Shown one piece after another: positions 10,733 to 20,088 of a stretch of DNA of 64,000 nt. The notes beneath the pieces are model-generated. The model was not told the DNA's origin, did not search any database, and was given only the letters and a program-made list of their open reading frames with translations. A program made the translations under genes and the position numbers. Origin of the DNA: Lichenicola sp964247725 (lineage in GTDB: Bacteria > Pseudomonadota > Alphaproteobacteria > Acetobacterales > Acetobacteraceae); NCBI GenBank assembly GCA_964247725.1, contig CAXTVM010000012.1, positions 12,557-76,556 on the forward strand. The letters run 5' to 3'. Position 1 is the stretch's first letter; every line of letters starts with the position of its first letter.

Positions 10733-11886
10733 GAGTTTTCGACCATGCGGGTTCCGATCACGGGAGGCCGCACGCCGCGCAGGCGGTGCAGGGCGAACAG
10801 GGTGACGCTCAGCAGGATGGCGGCGAAGGTCTGGTGCAGCGTGCCGGCCCAGACCGGCACCACCATCAGCAGGGTGGTGACGCCGAGCGCATACTGCGCC
10901 AGCACCGCCCAGCCGAGCAGCATCAGCGCGTCGTGCGCCGGCTTTGGCAGGCTGGCGCGCAGGCCCACCAGCAGGGTGCCGCCGACCGCGAGCACCGCGA
11001 GCGTCGCCAGCACGCGGTGGTCGAACTGCACCGCGGCCAGGTTCTGGAACCAGTTGCGCCACAACGGATGCAGGCTGGCGTAGCCGGTCGGGACCAGCCG
11101 GCCGCCCATTTCGGGATAGGTGTTGTAGACGAAGCCGGCGTGGGTCCCGGCGGTGAACCCGCCGGCGACCACGGTGACCGCTAGCACGCCGGCCGCCGCC
11201 ATGCCCAGCCGGCGCGTCCACAGTGCCGCGGCGGTGGCCGGGATCGCCACCGGCACCGGCCAGCGCACCGAGAACGCGGTCCACAGGATCGCCGCATAGA
11301 GCGCGAAGGCGAAGCACAGGTGCAGCACCAGCTTGGACGGCGCCACCGCGACGCTGTTCGGGTCGAAGCCGGAGGCGACCATGAACCAGCCGATGGCGCC
11401 CTGCAGGCCGCCCAGCACGAAGAACAGCAGCAGGCGCGCGACCAGGCCGGGCCCGATCGCGCGGGTGGCGGCGAAGAACGCCAGCGGCACGATCAGCACC
11501 AGGCCCATGATGCGGCCCCAGAACCGGTGGATCCACTCCAGCCAGAAGATGTGCTGGAACCCGGCGAGGCCGAAGCCCTGGTGCTCGAGCCGGTATTGCG
11601 GGATCCGCTGGTAGAGCGCGAACAGGTGCTCCCACTGCGCGTGGGTGAGCGGCGGGACGATGCCCGACAGTGGCGCCCACTCCATGATGGAGAGCCCGGA
11701 GCCGGTCAGCCGGGTGGCCCCGCCGAGCGCGATCATGCCCAGCAGCATGAGGCAGATGGCGAACAGCCACCAGGAGACGCGCACCCGGTTGCGCGCCGGG
11801 TCGCCGGCCAGGGCTGTGCGGAGGCGTCCAGCCGACGCGGACACGCGCAGGTGACGGCCGGGGGAGACGATCGCATCGGAGGGCAT
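10729..11886 (-). CDS. ctaA: Heme A synthase (COX15/CtaA family)
   Basis: Inner-membrane enzyme of 385 residues that oxidises the C8 methyl of heme O to give heme A for aa3-type cytochrome oxidase. There are eight hydrophobic segments. The family landmarks GGATRLTGSGLSIMEW, WIHRFWGRIMG and QFDHRVLA, with the conserved heme-ligand histidines, are present. It is the first gene of a leftward unit with tldD. A family-1 palindromic repeat lies about 60 bases upstream of its start. Length and sequence fit the alphaproteobacterial type 2 enzyme. Confidence 0.95.
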   Translation of the reverse strand: MPSDAIVSPGRHLRVSASAGRLRTALAGDPARNRVRVSWWLFAICLMLLGMIALGGATRLTGSGLSIMEWAPLSGIVPPLTHAQWEHLFALYQRIPQYRLEHQGFGLAGFQHIFWLEWIHRFWGRIMGLVLIVPLAFFAATRAIGPGLVARLLLFFVLGGLQGAIGWFMVASGFDPNSVAVAPSKLVLHLCFAFALYAAILWTAFSVRWPVPVAIPATAAALWTRRLGMAAAGVLAVTVVAGGFTAGTHAGFVYNTYPEMGGRLVPTGYASLHPLWRNWFQNLAAVQFDHRVLATLAVLAVGGTLLVGLRASLPKPAHDALMLLGWAVLAQYALGVTTLLMVVPVWAGTLHQTFAAILLSVTLFALHRLRGVRPPVIGTRMVENS

Positions 11887-11944
11887 AACGCTGATTTAAG
11901 GTCGCGGGGGGCCTGCCTGCAAGGGATGCGCTGGCCCGGTCCAG

Positions 11945-12133
11945 GGCTATCGCCTTTGAGGAGAAGGCCAGGGCGCTGCCCTGGACCCGTTGGGGCCGCG
12001 GTCCCCAAAACCCGATTCGTCGAGGGGATAGTCCATCCATGAAGGTTCAACCCTGACGAATCGGGGTCTGGGGCCCGAGGCCCCAGTGGGGTCCAGGGGC
12101 AAGGCCCCTGGCCTTCCTCCTCATGCGATAGCC
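11945..12133. repeat. Intergenic palindromic repeat, family 1 (long form)
   Basis: Complete copy bounded by an inverted pair, GGCTATCGC at 11945-11953 and GCGATAGCC at 12125-12133. Inside are the left module (AAGGCCAGGGCGCTGCCCTG, then GTTGGGGCCGCGGTCCCCAA) and the right module (AATCGGGGTCTGGGGCC, then CCAGGGGCAAGGCCCCTGG, CCTTCC). It separates the divergent ctaA and VTT genes, so it sits in a promoter-containing gap and not only at gene ends. Confidence 0.9.
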
Positions 12134-12180
12134 GTGCAGCGCGGTCCGTGCCAAGCCGGCTTGTGCCGGGCGCTCCGCCG

Positions 12181-12939
12181 ATGCTAGCGGCCAAGCCTAT
12201 GCGTGCCATCCCGCCAGAACGTCCAGACCTCGCGGTGCTGACGCAGCTCCCGAAAACCTTGCCCGTGCCGGCCGTCTCCCCGGCCGCGACGTTGCGCCGG
12301 CTGCTGCAGCCGGCTCTGCTGGGGGGCGGGCTGCTGGCCGCGGGCCTGCTGCTGCGCCACTTGCCGGGCGGCGAGGACGGGCTGCTGCCGACGGTCGCGG
12401 TGCTGCGGCACGGGGCCGGGGGCCGGCTGCTGTTCCTGCTGGCGGGCGGCCTGGCCTGCGCCGTCGGCATGCCGCGCCAGGCGGTGTGCTTCGCCGGCGG
12501 CGTCGCCTACGGGCTGCTGCCCGGCATCGCGCTGTCGAGCCTGGCCACGCTGTCCGGCTGCCTGCTCGGCTTCCTGTGGGCGCGGCTGGCCGGCCGCGAC
12601 TGGGCACGCCGGCGCCTGGCCGCGCGCGCCGACAGCTGGCTGGCGCGGCTGGACCGGCTCGCCGCGGCGCGACCGTTCGCGGCGGTGCTGACCCTCCGGC
12701 TGCTGCCGGTCGGCAGCAGCCTGGCCCTGAACCTGGGCGCCGGCGTGCTGGGCCTGCGGATCCTGCCGTTCGCGGCCGCGACGCTGCTCGGCAGCCTGCC
12801 GCAGACGGTGGTGTTCACGCTGCTGGGCGGCGGCACCCGCATCGGCCACGATGCCCAGATCCTGATCGCCGTCGCCCTGTTTGCGGCTTCCAGCGCTGCC
12901 GGACTCCGCCTGTTGCGGGCGCAGGGCACCACGGGCTGA
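12181..12939 (+). CDS. TVP38/TMEM64-type (VTT domain) membrane protein
   Basis: Integral membrane protein of 252 residues with five or six hydrophobic segments. The VTT/SNARE-associated (DedA-related) signature is visible: a reentrant FAGGVAYGLLPG block, an amphipathic linker rich in Arg, and LRLLPVGSSLALNLGAGVLG followed by LLGSLPQTVVFTLLG. Relatives act as phospholipid scramblases or transporters, or in membrane homeostasis, but no function can be assigned here. The ATG at 12181 is used; GTG at 12148 and ATG at 12199 are alternatives. Confidence 0.85.
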   Translation: MLAAKPMRAIPPERPDLAVLTQLPKTLPVPAVSPAATLRRLLQPALLGGGLLAAGLLLRHLPGGEDGLLPTVAVLRHGAGGRLLFLLAGGLACAVGMPRQAVCFAGGVAYGLLPGIALSSLATLSGCLLGFLWARLAGRDWARRRLAARADSWLARLDRLAAARPFAAVLTLRLLPVGSSLALNLGAGVLGLRILPFAAATLLGSLPQTVVFTLLGGGTRIGHDAQILIAVALFAASSAAGLRLLRAQGTTG

Positions 12940-13019
12940 CGTGCGCGAGATTGAGTTGCGCGACCGGAAGTTCTTGATGCCCTGCGAGAGCGCTGCTGAC
13001 CCGGTCAGGCGATCGCGAC

Positions 13020-13093
13020 TGGCTGGGGGACCTGGATTCGAACCAAGGCTGTCCGAGTCAGAGTCGGAAGTTCTACCGCTAAACTATCCCCCA
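13020..13093 (-). tRNA. tRNA-Gln(CUG)
   Basis: A 74-nt cloverleaf on the reverse strand. The acceptor stem TGGGGGA pairs with TCCCCCA, followed by discriminator G and an encoded CCA. The D arm is GTTTAGCGGTAGAAC. The anticodon stem TCCGA/TCGGA encloses loop CTCTGAC, giving anticodon CTG, which reads CAG (Gln). The T arm loop is TTCGAAT. All stems close, with one G-U-type pair in the T stem. Confidence 0.96.
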
Positions 13094-13285
13094 AGCGGCC
13101 CCTGTCGGGTGCTGACGGGGAGGTAGCACCGACGATGGTGGCTTGCAACCGCCGGCGCGGCGCATCGGGCTGGCGGATGACCGCCGCCGCAGTGATATGG
13201 TGCCGCGCATGATGCGCCGTTCGTCCGTCACCGATCCAGATACCGTGCCCGCGCCGTGGACGTCGGCCGTCCGCGGGGTGGGCAC

Positions 13286-14164
13286 GTGGTGACGCGGCGC
13301 GACGGCGGCGGGCGGCCGCCGGGCGGGCCCGGGGGCCGTCCCGGCAGCGGTCCGGCGCGTGGGGCCAAGGGACGGGCGGCGGTGCCCGGACGCCAGCCGG
13401 GGCAGGCCGGCGACGGCAGGCCCGGGGCCGCCGCCGCCGAAGGCGATGCCGCCGTGGTCGGGGCCGGCCGGTCCAAGTCGGTGTCGCTGCGCAGCACGCG
13501 CGGCCGCACCACCGGGCAGCAGCACTGGCTGGCGCGGCAGCTGAACGACCCCTACGTGGCGGCGGCGCGCAAGGGCGGGTGGCGGTCGCGGGCGGCGTTC
13601 AAGCTGATCGAGCTCGACGACCGCTACCACCTGATCCGCCCCGGCCTGCGGGTGATCGATCTCGGCGCCGCACCCGGCGGGTGGGCGCAGGTCGCGGTCA
13701 AGCGGGGTGCCGCCCGCGTGGTCGGCGTCGACCTTCTGCCGGTCGAGCCGGTGCGGGGCGCGGAGATCGTGGTCGGCGACTTCAACGATCCCGAGCTGCC
13801 GGTGCTGCTGCGCACGCTGCTGGGCGGCCCGGCGGACCTAGTGCTGTCCGACATGGCGCCCAACACCACCGGGCACGCCGCCACCGACCACATCCGCATC
13901 ATCGGCCTGGCCGAGCTGGCGCTCGACTTCGCGATGGAGGTGCTGTGCGAGGGCGGCAGCTTCGTCGCCAAGGTGTTCCAGGGCGGGTCGGAGCAGGACA
14001 TGCTGACGCCGATGAAGCAGGCCTTCGCCAGCGTGCGCCACGCCAAGCCGCCGGCGAGCCGGAAGGAATCGAGCGAGCTCTACGTCGTCGCCACCGGGTA
14101 CCGCGCCGAGCGGGGTGCGGCGCTGCGCGCGGCGCGCCGGCGCCGGCTCGAGGAGCAGGGCTAG
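13286..14164 (+). CDS. rlmE: 23S rRNA (uridine-2552-2'-O)-methyltransferase RlmE
   Basis: FtsJ/RrmJ-family methyltransferase that 2'-O-methylates U2552 of 23S rRNA late in 50S assembly. The K-D-K-E catalytic tetrad is visible: Lys in SRAAFKLIELDDRY, Asp in VLSDMAPNTTGH, Lys in FVAKVFQGG, and Glu in KESSELYVVATGY. The SAM site is VIDLGAAPGGWAQVA. About 75 Gly/Pro/Arg-rich residues precede the conserved core, a long disordered extension compared with the roughly 210-residue E. coli enzyme. The start is uncertain: GTG at 13286 or 13289, or ATG at 13256. Its stop lies one base before the next ATG (14166). Confidence 0.92.
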   Translation: MVTRRDGGGRPPGGPGGRPGSGPARGAKGRAAVPGRQPGQAGDGRPGAAAAEGDAAVVGAGRSKSVSLRSTRGRTTGQQHWLARQLNDPYVAAARKGGWRSRAAFKLIELDDRYHLIRPGLRVIDLGAAPGGWAQVAVKRGAARVVGVDLLPVEPVRGAEIVVGDFNDPELPVLLRTLLGGPADLVLSDMAPNTTGHAATDHIRIIGLAELALDFAMEVLCEGGSFVAKVFQGGSEQDMLTPMKQAFASVRHAKPPASRKESSELYVVATGYRAERGAALRAARRRRLEEQG

Positions 14165-14165
14165 C

Positions 14166-16832
14166 ATGATCACCCCACGCCTGCTGGATCACCGTTCGCG
14201 CGACGCCGAGCGGCGGCGGCTCGAGGAGCAGAGCCACGGCATGTCGAACTGGCGGCTGTGGGGACCCTACCTCAGCGACCGCCAGTGGGGCACCGTGCGC
14301 GAGGACTACAGCGAGGGCGGCGACGCCTGGGGCTACCTGCCGCACGAGCAGGCGCGGTCGCACACCTACCGCTGGGGCGAGGACGGGCTCGCCGGGATCA
14401 GCGACGAGACCCAGCGCCTGTGCCTGTCGCTGGCGCTGTGGAACGGCCGCGACCGCATGCTGAAGGAGCGGCTGTTCGGCCTGACCGGGCCGCAGGGCAC
14501 GCACGGCGAGGACGTGAAGGAGCTCTACTGGTACCTCGACGCGCTGCCGTCGCACGCCTACCTGCGGATGCTCTACAAGTATCCGCATGGGGCCTTTCCG
14601 TACGAGCGGCTGGTCGAGGAGAGCGGGCGGCGCTCGCGAGACGAGGGCGAGTTCGAGCTGCTCGACACCGGCCTGTTCGACGACGACCGCTACCACGACG
14701 TCGTCGTCGAGTACGCCAAGGCGTCGGAAGCCGACGTGCTGATGCGGGTGACCGCCACCAATCGCGGGCCCGATCCGGCCGAGCTGCACGTGTTGCCGCA
14801 GCTGTTCTTCGCCAACCACTGGTCCTGGCGCGAGAACCATCCGAAGCCGTCGATGCGCAACTACGGCCCCAACCGGGTCGTCGCCGAGCACCGCATGCTC
14901 GGGCACTACACGTTCCACGTCGAGGACGACGTGGCGATCATGTTCTGCGAGAACGAGACCAACCCGCGGATCATGGGGCTCGATCCGGGCGAGGGGGTCT
15001 ACAAGGACGGCTTCCACGACCGCGTCGTGCACGGCCGCCAGACCGCGGTGCGCAGCGAGGGGCCAGCCACCAAGTGCGCCGCCTGGCACCGGCGCGTGCT
15101 GGCGTCGGGCGAGGCGTGGAGCGTCCGCGTGCGGCTGGTGCGGGGCGAGCCGATCATCCCGCCGTTCGCCGGCTTCGACGCCATCGTCGAGTCCCGCCGC
15201 GGCGAGGCGGACCGGTACTATGCCGGCCTGCAGAAGGACATCGCCGACGCCGACGCGCGCCTGGTGCAGCGCCAGGCGTTCGCCGGCATGATCTGGAACA
15301 AGCAGTTCTACGCGCTCGACGTCTATCGCTGGCTGCGCGGCGACCCGACGCTGCCGGCACCGCCGGCCAGCCGCAAGCGCGGCCGCAACCACGACTGGCG
15401 GCACATGAACGCCGACGATATCATCTCGATGCCGGACAAGTGGGAATATCCCTGGTTCGCCGCCTGGGACCTCGCGTTCCACTGCGTCACCTTCGCGATG
15501 CTGGACAGCGCGTTCGCCAAGGACCAGCTGCTGCTGCTGTCGTCGGAGGCCTACATGCATCCGAACGGCCAGATCCCGGCGTACGAGTGGAACTTCGGCG
15601 ACGCCAACCCGCCGGTGCAGGCCTGGGCGGCCTGGCGGGTCTACCAGATCGAGCAGGAGCAGACCGGCCACGGCGACCGCGGCTTCCTGGAGCAGATCTT
15701 CCACAAGCTGCTGCTGAACTTCGCCTGGTGGGTGAACCGCAAGGACAACCAGGGCCGCAACGTGTTCCAGGGCGGCTTCCTCGGGCTCGACAACATCGGC
15801 GTGTTCGACCGCTCGCGCCCGCTGCCCACCGGCGGCTACCTCGACCAGACCGACGGCACCGCCTGGATGGCCATGTTCGCGCTCAACATGATGCGCATCG
15901 CCCTCGAGCTCGCGATCGACGACAGCGCGTTCGAGGACATCGCGTCGAAGTTCTTCGAGCACTTCCTCTACATCGCGCAGGCGATCAACGACATCGGCGA
16001 GCGCGGCGTGGGCCTCTGGAACGAGACCGACAAGTTCTTCCACGACGTGCTGAACCTGCCCGACGGCAGCATGCGCGAGCTCAAGCTGCGCTCGATGGTG
16101 GGCCTGACGCCGCTGTTCGTGGTCGAGACGCTCGAGCCCGACATGCTGCGGCGGCTGCCGAACTTCTCGCGCCGGCTGCACCTGTTCCTGAGCCGCCGGC
16201 CCGACCTCGCCGGGCTGGTGGCGCGCTGGGACGAGCCCGGGATCGGCGAGCGCCGGCTGCTGTCGCTGCTGCGCGGCCACCGCATGAAGCGCCTGCTGCT
16301 GCGCGTGCTCGACCCGGACGAGTTCCTGTCCGACCACGGGGTGCGCTCGCTGTCGCGGTACCATGCCGCCAACCCGTACGTGTTCGAGAACGACGGCGCG
16401 CGCATCCACGTCGCCTACGAGCCCGGCGAGAGCCGCACCGAGATGTTCGGCGGCAACTCGAACTGGCGCGGGCCGATCTGGTTTCCGATGAACTTCCTGA
16501 TCGTCGAGGCGCTGGACCGGTTCCACGACTATTACGGCCGCGACTTCCTGGTCGAATGCCCGACCGCCTCGGGCCGCTTCCGCACGCTGCGTGACATCGC
16601 CGACGACATCGCCGGCCGCCTCAACAGCCTGTTCCTGCGCGGCGGGGACGGACGGCGGCCGATCTACGGCGACTGCGAGAAGCTGCAGTCCGACCCACAC
16701 TTCGCAGGCCTGGTGCTGTTCCACGAATACTTCCACGGCGACAGCGGCAAGGGCCTCGGCGCCTCGCACCAGACCGGCTGGACCGGGCTGGTGGCGAACC
16801 TGATCGCGCGTCGCGCCAAGGCGCGCGATTGA
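14166..16832 (+). CDS. Glucosidase, MGH1/GH63-like
   Basis: Large cytoplasmic protein of 888 residues from the bacterial 'glucosidase' family related to GH63 mannosyl-oligosaccharide glucosidases. The (alpha/alpha)6 catalytic region is suggested by KWEYPWFAAWDLAFHCV, YEWNFGDANPPVQAWA and ETDKFFHDVL. The C-terminal block NSNWRGPIWFPMNFLIVEAL is typical of the group. The natural substrate is unknown, but alpha-glucosides such as trehalose-like or glucosylglycerate compounds are plausible. It starts one base after the rlmE stop. The last codons and stop form the first unit of a 24-bp tandem repeat. Confidence 0.9.
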   Translation: MITPRLLDHRSRDAERRRLEEQSHGMSNWRLWGPYLSDRQWGTVREDYSEGGDAWGYLPHEQARSHTYRWGEDGLAGISDETQRLCLSLALWNGRDRMLKERLFGLTGPQGTHGEDVKELYWYLDALPSHAYLRMLYKYPHGAFPYERLVEESGRRSRDEGEFELLDTGLFDDDRYHDVVVEYAKASEADVLMRVTATNRGPDPAELHVLPQLFFANHWSWRENHPKPSMRNYGPNRVVAEHRMLGHYTFHVEDDVAIMFCENETNPRIMGLDPGEGVYKDGFHDRVVHGRQTAVRSEGPATKCAAWHRRVLASGEAWSVRVRLVRGEPIIPPFAGFDAIVESRRGEADRYYAGLQKDIADADARLVQRQAFAGMIWNKQFYALDVYRWLRGDPTLPAPPASRKRGRNHDWRHMNADDIISMPDKWEYPWFAAWDLAFHCVTFAMLDSAFAKDQLLLLSSEAYMHPNGQIPAYEWNFGDANPPVQAWAAWRVYQIEQEQTGHGDRGFLEQIFHKLLLNFAWWVNRKDNQGRNVFQGGFLGLDNIGVFDRSRPLPTGGYLDQTDGTAWMAMFALNMMRIALELAIDDSAFEDIASKFFEHFLYIAQAINDIGERGVGLWNETDKFFHDVLNLPDGSMRELKLRSMVGLTPLFVVETLEPDMLRRLPNFSRRLHLFLSRRPDLAGLVARWDEPGIGERRLLSLLRGHRMKRLLLRVLDPDEFLSDHGVRSLSRYHAANPYVFENDGARIHVAYEPGESRTEMFGGNSNWRGPIWFPMNFLIVEALDRFHDYYGRDFLVECPTASGRFRTLRDIADDIAGRLNSLFLRGGDGRRPIYGDCEKLQSDPHFAGLVLFHEYFHGDSGKGLGASHQTGWTGLVANLIARRAKARD

Positions 16833-16880
16833 CGTATCGCCAAGGCGCGCGATTGACGTATCGCCAAGGCAAGGGATTGG
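16809..16880. repeat. 24-bp tandem repeat, three units
   Basis: Units at 16809-16832, 16833-16856 and 16857-16880, with consensus CGTATCGCCAAGGCGCGCGA followed by TTGA. The first unit contains the final codons and TGA stop of the glucosidase gene. The second differs from it by three bases, and the third has changed at its 3' part. Loss of one unit's stop would simply append a similar peptide. Confidence 0.9.
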
Positions 16881-16963
16881 TAGCGGCGGCGTGCGTTCCC
16901 TTGGCTTCCGGCCGAGATGGAGCGCAATCATAGGCCTGGGAGCAGCCCGGACAGGAGCGCATC

Positions 16964-17707
16964 GTGCCGAACGAGCAGATCACGATCCGAACGCGCGACG
17001 GTGGGTGCACGGCGCACGTCGCAACACCGGTGGGCGACGGGCCGTGGCCGGCCGTCATCCTCTACATGGATGCCGGCGGCATCCGGCCTGCCGTCATCGA
17101 GATGGCGCAGCGGCTTGCGGACGCCGGCTACGTGGTGCTGCTGCCCGACCTCTTCTACCGTCATGGCCCCTACGGGCCGTTCGTGCCCAAGGAGGTGTTC
17201 GCGGGCGACTTCCGTGCGATCCTCGGGCCGTTGATGGCCACGACCGGCAACCACAAGGCCGCCGAGGATACGGAGGCCTTCCTCGCCTATCTCGACGCGC
17301 GCAGCGACATCGCTGGCCGCGAGGTCGGCGCGGTGGGCTTCTGCATGGGCGGCGGCATGGCGCTCGCCGCGGCCGGAACCTATCCCGACCGCTTCGCGGC
17401 GGTCGCGAGCTTCCACGGCGGCAACCTCGCGACGGACGCGCCGACCAGCCCCCACCTGTTCGCGCCGCAGCTGAAGGCCGAGGTCTATGTCGCCGCTGCC
17501 GAGAACGACGGCAGCTACCCGCCGGAGATGGCGGAGCGATTCGAGAAGGCCCTGGCGCAGGCCGGCGTGCGCTACCGGACCGAGACCTATCCGGCGGCGC
17601 ACGGCTGGATGAAGCCGGATTTCCCCGTCTACGATCATGCCGCCGCCGAGCGCGGCTGGACCGAGATGCTGGCGCTCTTCGGCCGGAACCTGCACCGGGG
17701 ACGATGA
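16964..17707 (+). CDS. Dienelactone hydrolase family protein
   Basis: Alpha/beta-hydrolase of 247 residues. The Cys nucleophile sits in VGFCMGGGMAL, replacing the usual Ser as in true dienelactone hydrolases. The Asp is probably in AAENDGSYP and the His in YPAAHGWMKPDF. The class hydrolyses dienelactone or related esters and lactones in the cytoplasm. No aromatic degradation genes are nearby, so the natural substrate is open. The GTG start at 16964 is preceded by AGGAG (16953-16957), which supports it. It converges with the GGDEF-EAL gene. Confidence 0.9.
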   Translation: MPNEQITIRTRDGGCTAHVATPVGDGPWPAVILYMDAGGIRPAVIEMAQRLADAGYVVLLPDLFYRHGPYGPFVPKEVFAGDFRAILGPLMATTGNHKAAEDTEAFLAYLDARSDIAGREVGAVGFCMGGGMALAAAGTYPDRFAAVASFHGGNLATDAPTSPHLFAPQLKAEVYVAAAENDGSYPPEMAERFEKALAQAGVRYRTETYPAAHGWMKPDFPVYDHAAAERGWTEMLALFGRNLHRGR

Positions 17708-17752
17708 CCGTCGGCGCAGCCGACCCGGCGTCCGCTCCCGGCGCACGCCGCG

Positions 17753-19993
17753 TCAGGCGGCCTCGACGGGGCACTCCTGGCCATGGGCGCGGTGCCTGGA
17801 AAGGCGGGGGGGCGGGATGACACACACCGCCGGCATCGAGCCCGGCCGGCGCGTGGCCTCGATCATCCGCGTGATGACGGCCGCCTCGACCGGCCGCGAG
17901 AACAGGTATCCCTGGCCGCGATCGCAGGACAGGCCGGCCAGGATCGCCGCCTGCGCCGCCGTCTCGATGCCCTCCGCGGTGACCGAGAGGCGCAGCGACT
18001 TGGCCAGCGAGATGATGGCCTGGACGATGGCCAGGTCGTCCTGGTTCTGCGCGATCCCGCTGATGAAGGAGCGGTCGATCTTGAGCACGTCGAGCGGCAG
18101 CCGGCTCAGGTAGGCGAGCGAGGAGTATCCGGTACCGAAATCGTCGATGGCGAGCTTCACGCTGCCGGCCTTCAGCCGGTCCAGGATCGGGATCGTGCGC
18201 TCGACATCGTTCATGATGACGCCCTCGGTGATCTCCAGCTTGAGGCACGTCGGTTCCAGGCCGGCCTGCCGCAGCGTGGCCGCGATCTGGACGTCGAGCA
18301 GGGGCTGCTGGAGCTGCCGCGGCGACAGGTTGACGCTGAGCGTCAGCGGGGGGTCGGACGCATAGGCCGCCTGCCATCGCGCAGCCTGGCGGCAGGCCTG
18401 CTCCAGCACCTGCTGGCCCAGCGGGACGATGAGGCCGGTCGCCTCGGCCAGCGGGATGAAGTCGCACGGCGAGAGCAGCCCGCGCTTCGGATGGTTCCAG
18501 CGCACGAGCGCCTCGACCTCGAGCAGGCGGCCGGTCTCGAGCTCGACGATCGGCTGGTAGTGCACGCACAGCTCGTCCCGCTCGAGCGCCCGCCGCAGCT
18601 CGGCCTCCAGCTCCATCTGGGCCAGGCCGTCGCCGTCCAGGCTTACGTCGAACAGCACGGCGCGGCCCTTGCCGGTGGCCTTGGCGCGGGACATCGCGAG
18701 GTCGACGTTGCGCAGCAGCATGTCGGCACCGCACTGCGCCGTCTCGCCGAGGGCGACGCCGACGCTGGCGGTGACCGCCAGGCTGCGTCCGCCCAGCGTG
18801 AACGGCTGCTCGAAGATGCGGGTCACGGCATCGGCGAACCGCGACGCGGCCGCGTCGTCCGGCAGGCCGTCCAGGATGAGCATGAACTCGTCGCCGCCCG
18901 GCCGCCCCAGCGTGTCGTCCTGCCGGCAGACCTCCAGCAGCCGCCCCGCCGCCGCGACCAGGAGCTGGTCGCCCACGGGATGGCCCAGCCCGTCGTTGAC
19001 GAGCCTGAAGCCGTCGAGGTCGACCAGCAGCAGCGCGATCCGGCTGCCGCTGACGCCGCTGCGCTCCAGGGCCTGGTCGAGGCGGTCCCGGCACAGCACG
19101 CGGTTGGGCAGGCCGGTCAGGTCGTCGTAGAACGCCTGCCGGGTCAGCCGCTGCTCGTAAGCCTTGCGCTGCTCGATGTCGCGCGCCGTCACCACGATGC
19201 CGCCGATTGAGGGCTCGTGGATCAGGTTCGTCATGACCAGCTCGGCCTGGCGCCAGGCGCCGCCGCGCGGCCGCAGCCGCAGCTCCATGCTCCGGGTGCC
19301 GCCGGGCAGGTCGTGCAGCCGCTGCCACAGGCCGGTGACCGCCTGCCGGTCCTCCGGATGCACCAGCGCGGTCAGCGGCCGCCTGACGAGCGCTGCCGGC
19401 GCATGGCCCCAGGCCGTCTCCACAGTGGGGCTCTGGTAGAGGATCCTGGCATCCCGACCGACGATCAGGATCACGTCCGACAGGTTCTGGATCAGCACGC
19501 TGAGGCGCTGCTCGCTGCGGCGCATCAGCTCGCCCTCGCGGGCGGCGGCGTCGCGCTGCCGGCGCAGGTTCTCCGCCTCGACCGCGTCGTGGATGTCGGT
19601 CAGCGAGCCGCAGGCGCGCCGGGCTCGGCCGGCCTCGTCCAGGATGGCGCCGCCGGTGGCGCGGAACCAGCGGTAGGAGCCGTCGCGGATGCGCACCCGA
19701 TAGGTCACGTCGAACCGGATGCCGGTGGCGCAGGTGGCGGTGAAGGCGTGCAGCGTCGGCGCGAAGTCGTCGGGATGCAGTCTCTGGCTCCAGGACTGCA
19801 GCACGTCGGGGAACTCAGCCTCGCTCTCGTAGCCGAGCAGCCGCCGGAACTCGCCCGACCAGGTCCACCGCGTCTGCACGTGCATCGGGTCGCCGTCATG
19901 CAGCACCGCGTCCCACAGCCCGACGCCGCAGCAACGCGACAGCGTCTTCAGCCATTCCGAGTTGTGCCGCTCCTCCGTCGTCCCGTGGCTCAT
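17753..19993 (-). CDS. PAS-PAS-GGDEF-EAL cyclic-di-GMP signalling protein
   Basis: Protein of 746 residues with no membrane segment, so probably a cytoplasmic sensor. Domains in order: PAS (about 30-130), PAS/PAC (about 160-270), GGDEF (about 285-445) and EAL (about 460-720). The GGDEF active site is intact (GRPGGDEFML, about residue 365). The EAL motif is intact in LLEVEALVRWNHP, with the downstream IDDFGTGYSSLAYL and KIDRSF blocks of active phosphodiesterases. It could therefore make or degrade c-di-GMP, or both, under control of the PAS sensors. A perfect 10-bp palindrome GGTCTAGACC lies 34 bases upstream at 20027-20036. Confidence 0.95.
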   Translation of the reverse strand: MSHGTTEERHNSEWLKTLSRCCGVGLWDAVLHDGDPMHVQTRWTWSGEFRRLLGYESEAEFPDVLQSWSQRLHPDDFAPTLHAFTATCATGIRFDVTYRVRIRDGSYRWFRATGGAILDEAGRARRACGSLTDIHDAVEAENLRRQRDAAAREGELMRRSEQRLSVLIQNLSDVILIVGRDARILYQSPTVETAWGHAPAALVRRPLTALVHPEDRQAVTGLWQRLHDLPGGTRSMELRLRPRGGAWRQAELVMTNLIHEPSIGGIVVTARDIEQRKAYEQRLTRQAFYDDLTGLPNRVLCRDRLDQALERSGVSGSRIALLLVDLDGFRLVNDGLGHPVGDQLLVAAAGRLLEVCRQDDTLGRPGGDEFMLILDGLPDDAAASRFADAVTRIFEQPFTLGGRSLAVTASVGVALGETAQCGADMLLRNVDLAMSRAKATGKGRAVLFDVSLDGDGLAQMELEAELRRALERDELCVHYQPIVELETGRLLEVEALVRWNHPKRGLLSPCDFIPLAEATGLIVPLGQQVLEQACRQAARWQAAYASDPPLTLSVNLSPRQLQQPLLDVQIAATLRQAGLEPTCLKLEITEGVIMNDVERTIPILDRLKAGSVKLAIDDFGTGYSSLAYLSRLPLDVLKIDRSFISGIAQNQDDLAIVQAIISLAKSLRLSVTAEGIETAAQAAILAGLSCDRGQGYLFSRPVEAAVITRMIEATRRPGSMPAVCVIPPPRLSRHRAHGQECPVEAA

Positions 19994-20088
19994 TGTCGGA
20001 CGGTCCCGCTGCGATGGCTCCCGAGTGGTCTAGACCGGCCTCCCTTAATACCGGGTAAAGCGGACGGTCGGAGCCGCCGCGCCTCGGC

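Noticed and set aside
16809..16880. CRISPR array
   Set aside because: The repeats are directly adjacent without spacers and extend a coding sequence; no cas genes anywhere in the window.
13899..16931. Very long reverse-strand open frame (about 1000 codons) opposite the glucosidase gene
   Set aside because: It mirrors the codon pattern of a well-supported forward gene and has no recognisable domain. Long antisense frames are expected in GC-rich genes.
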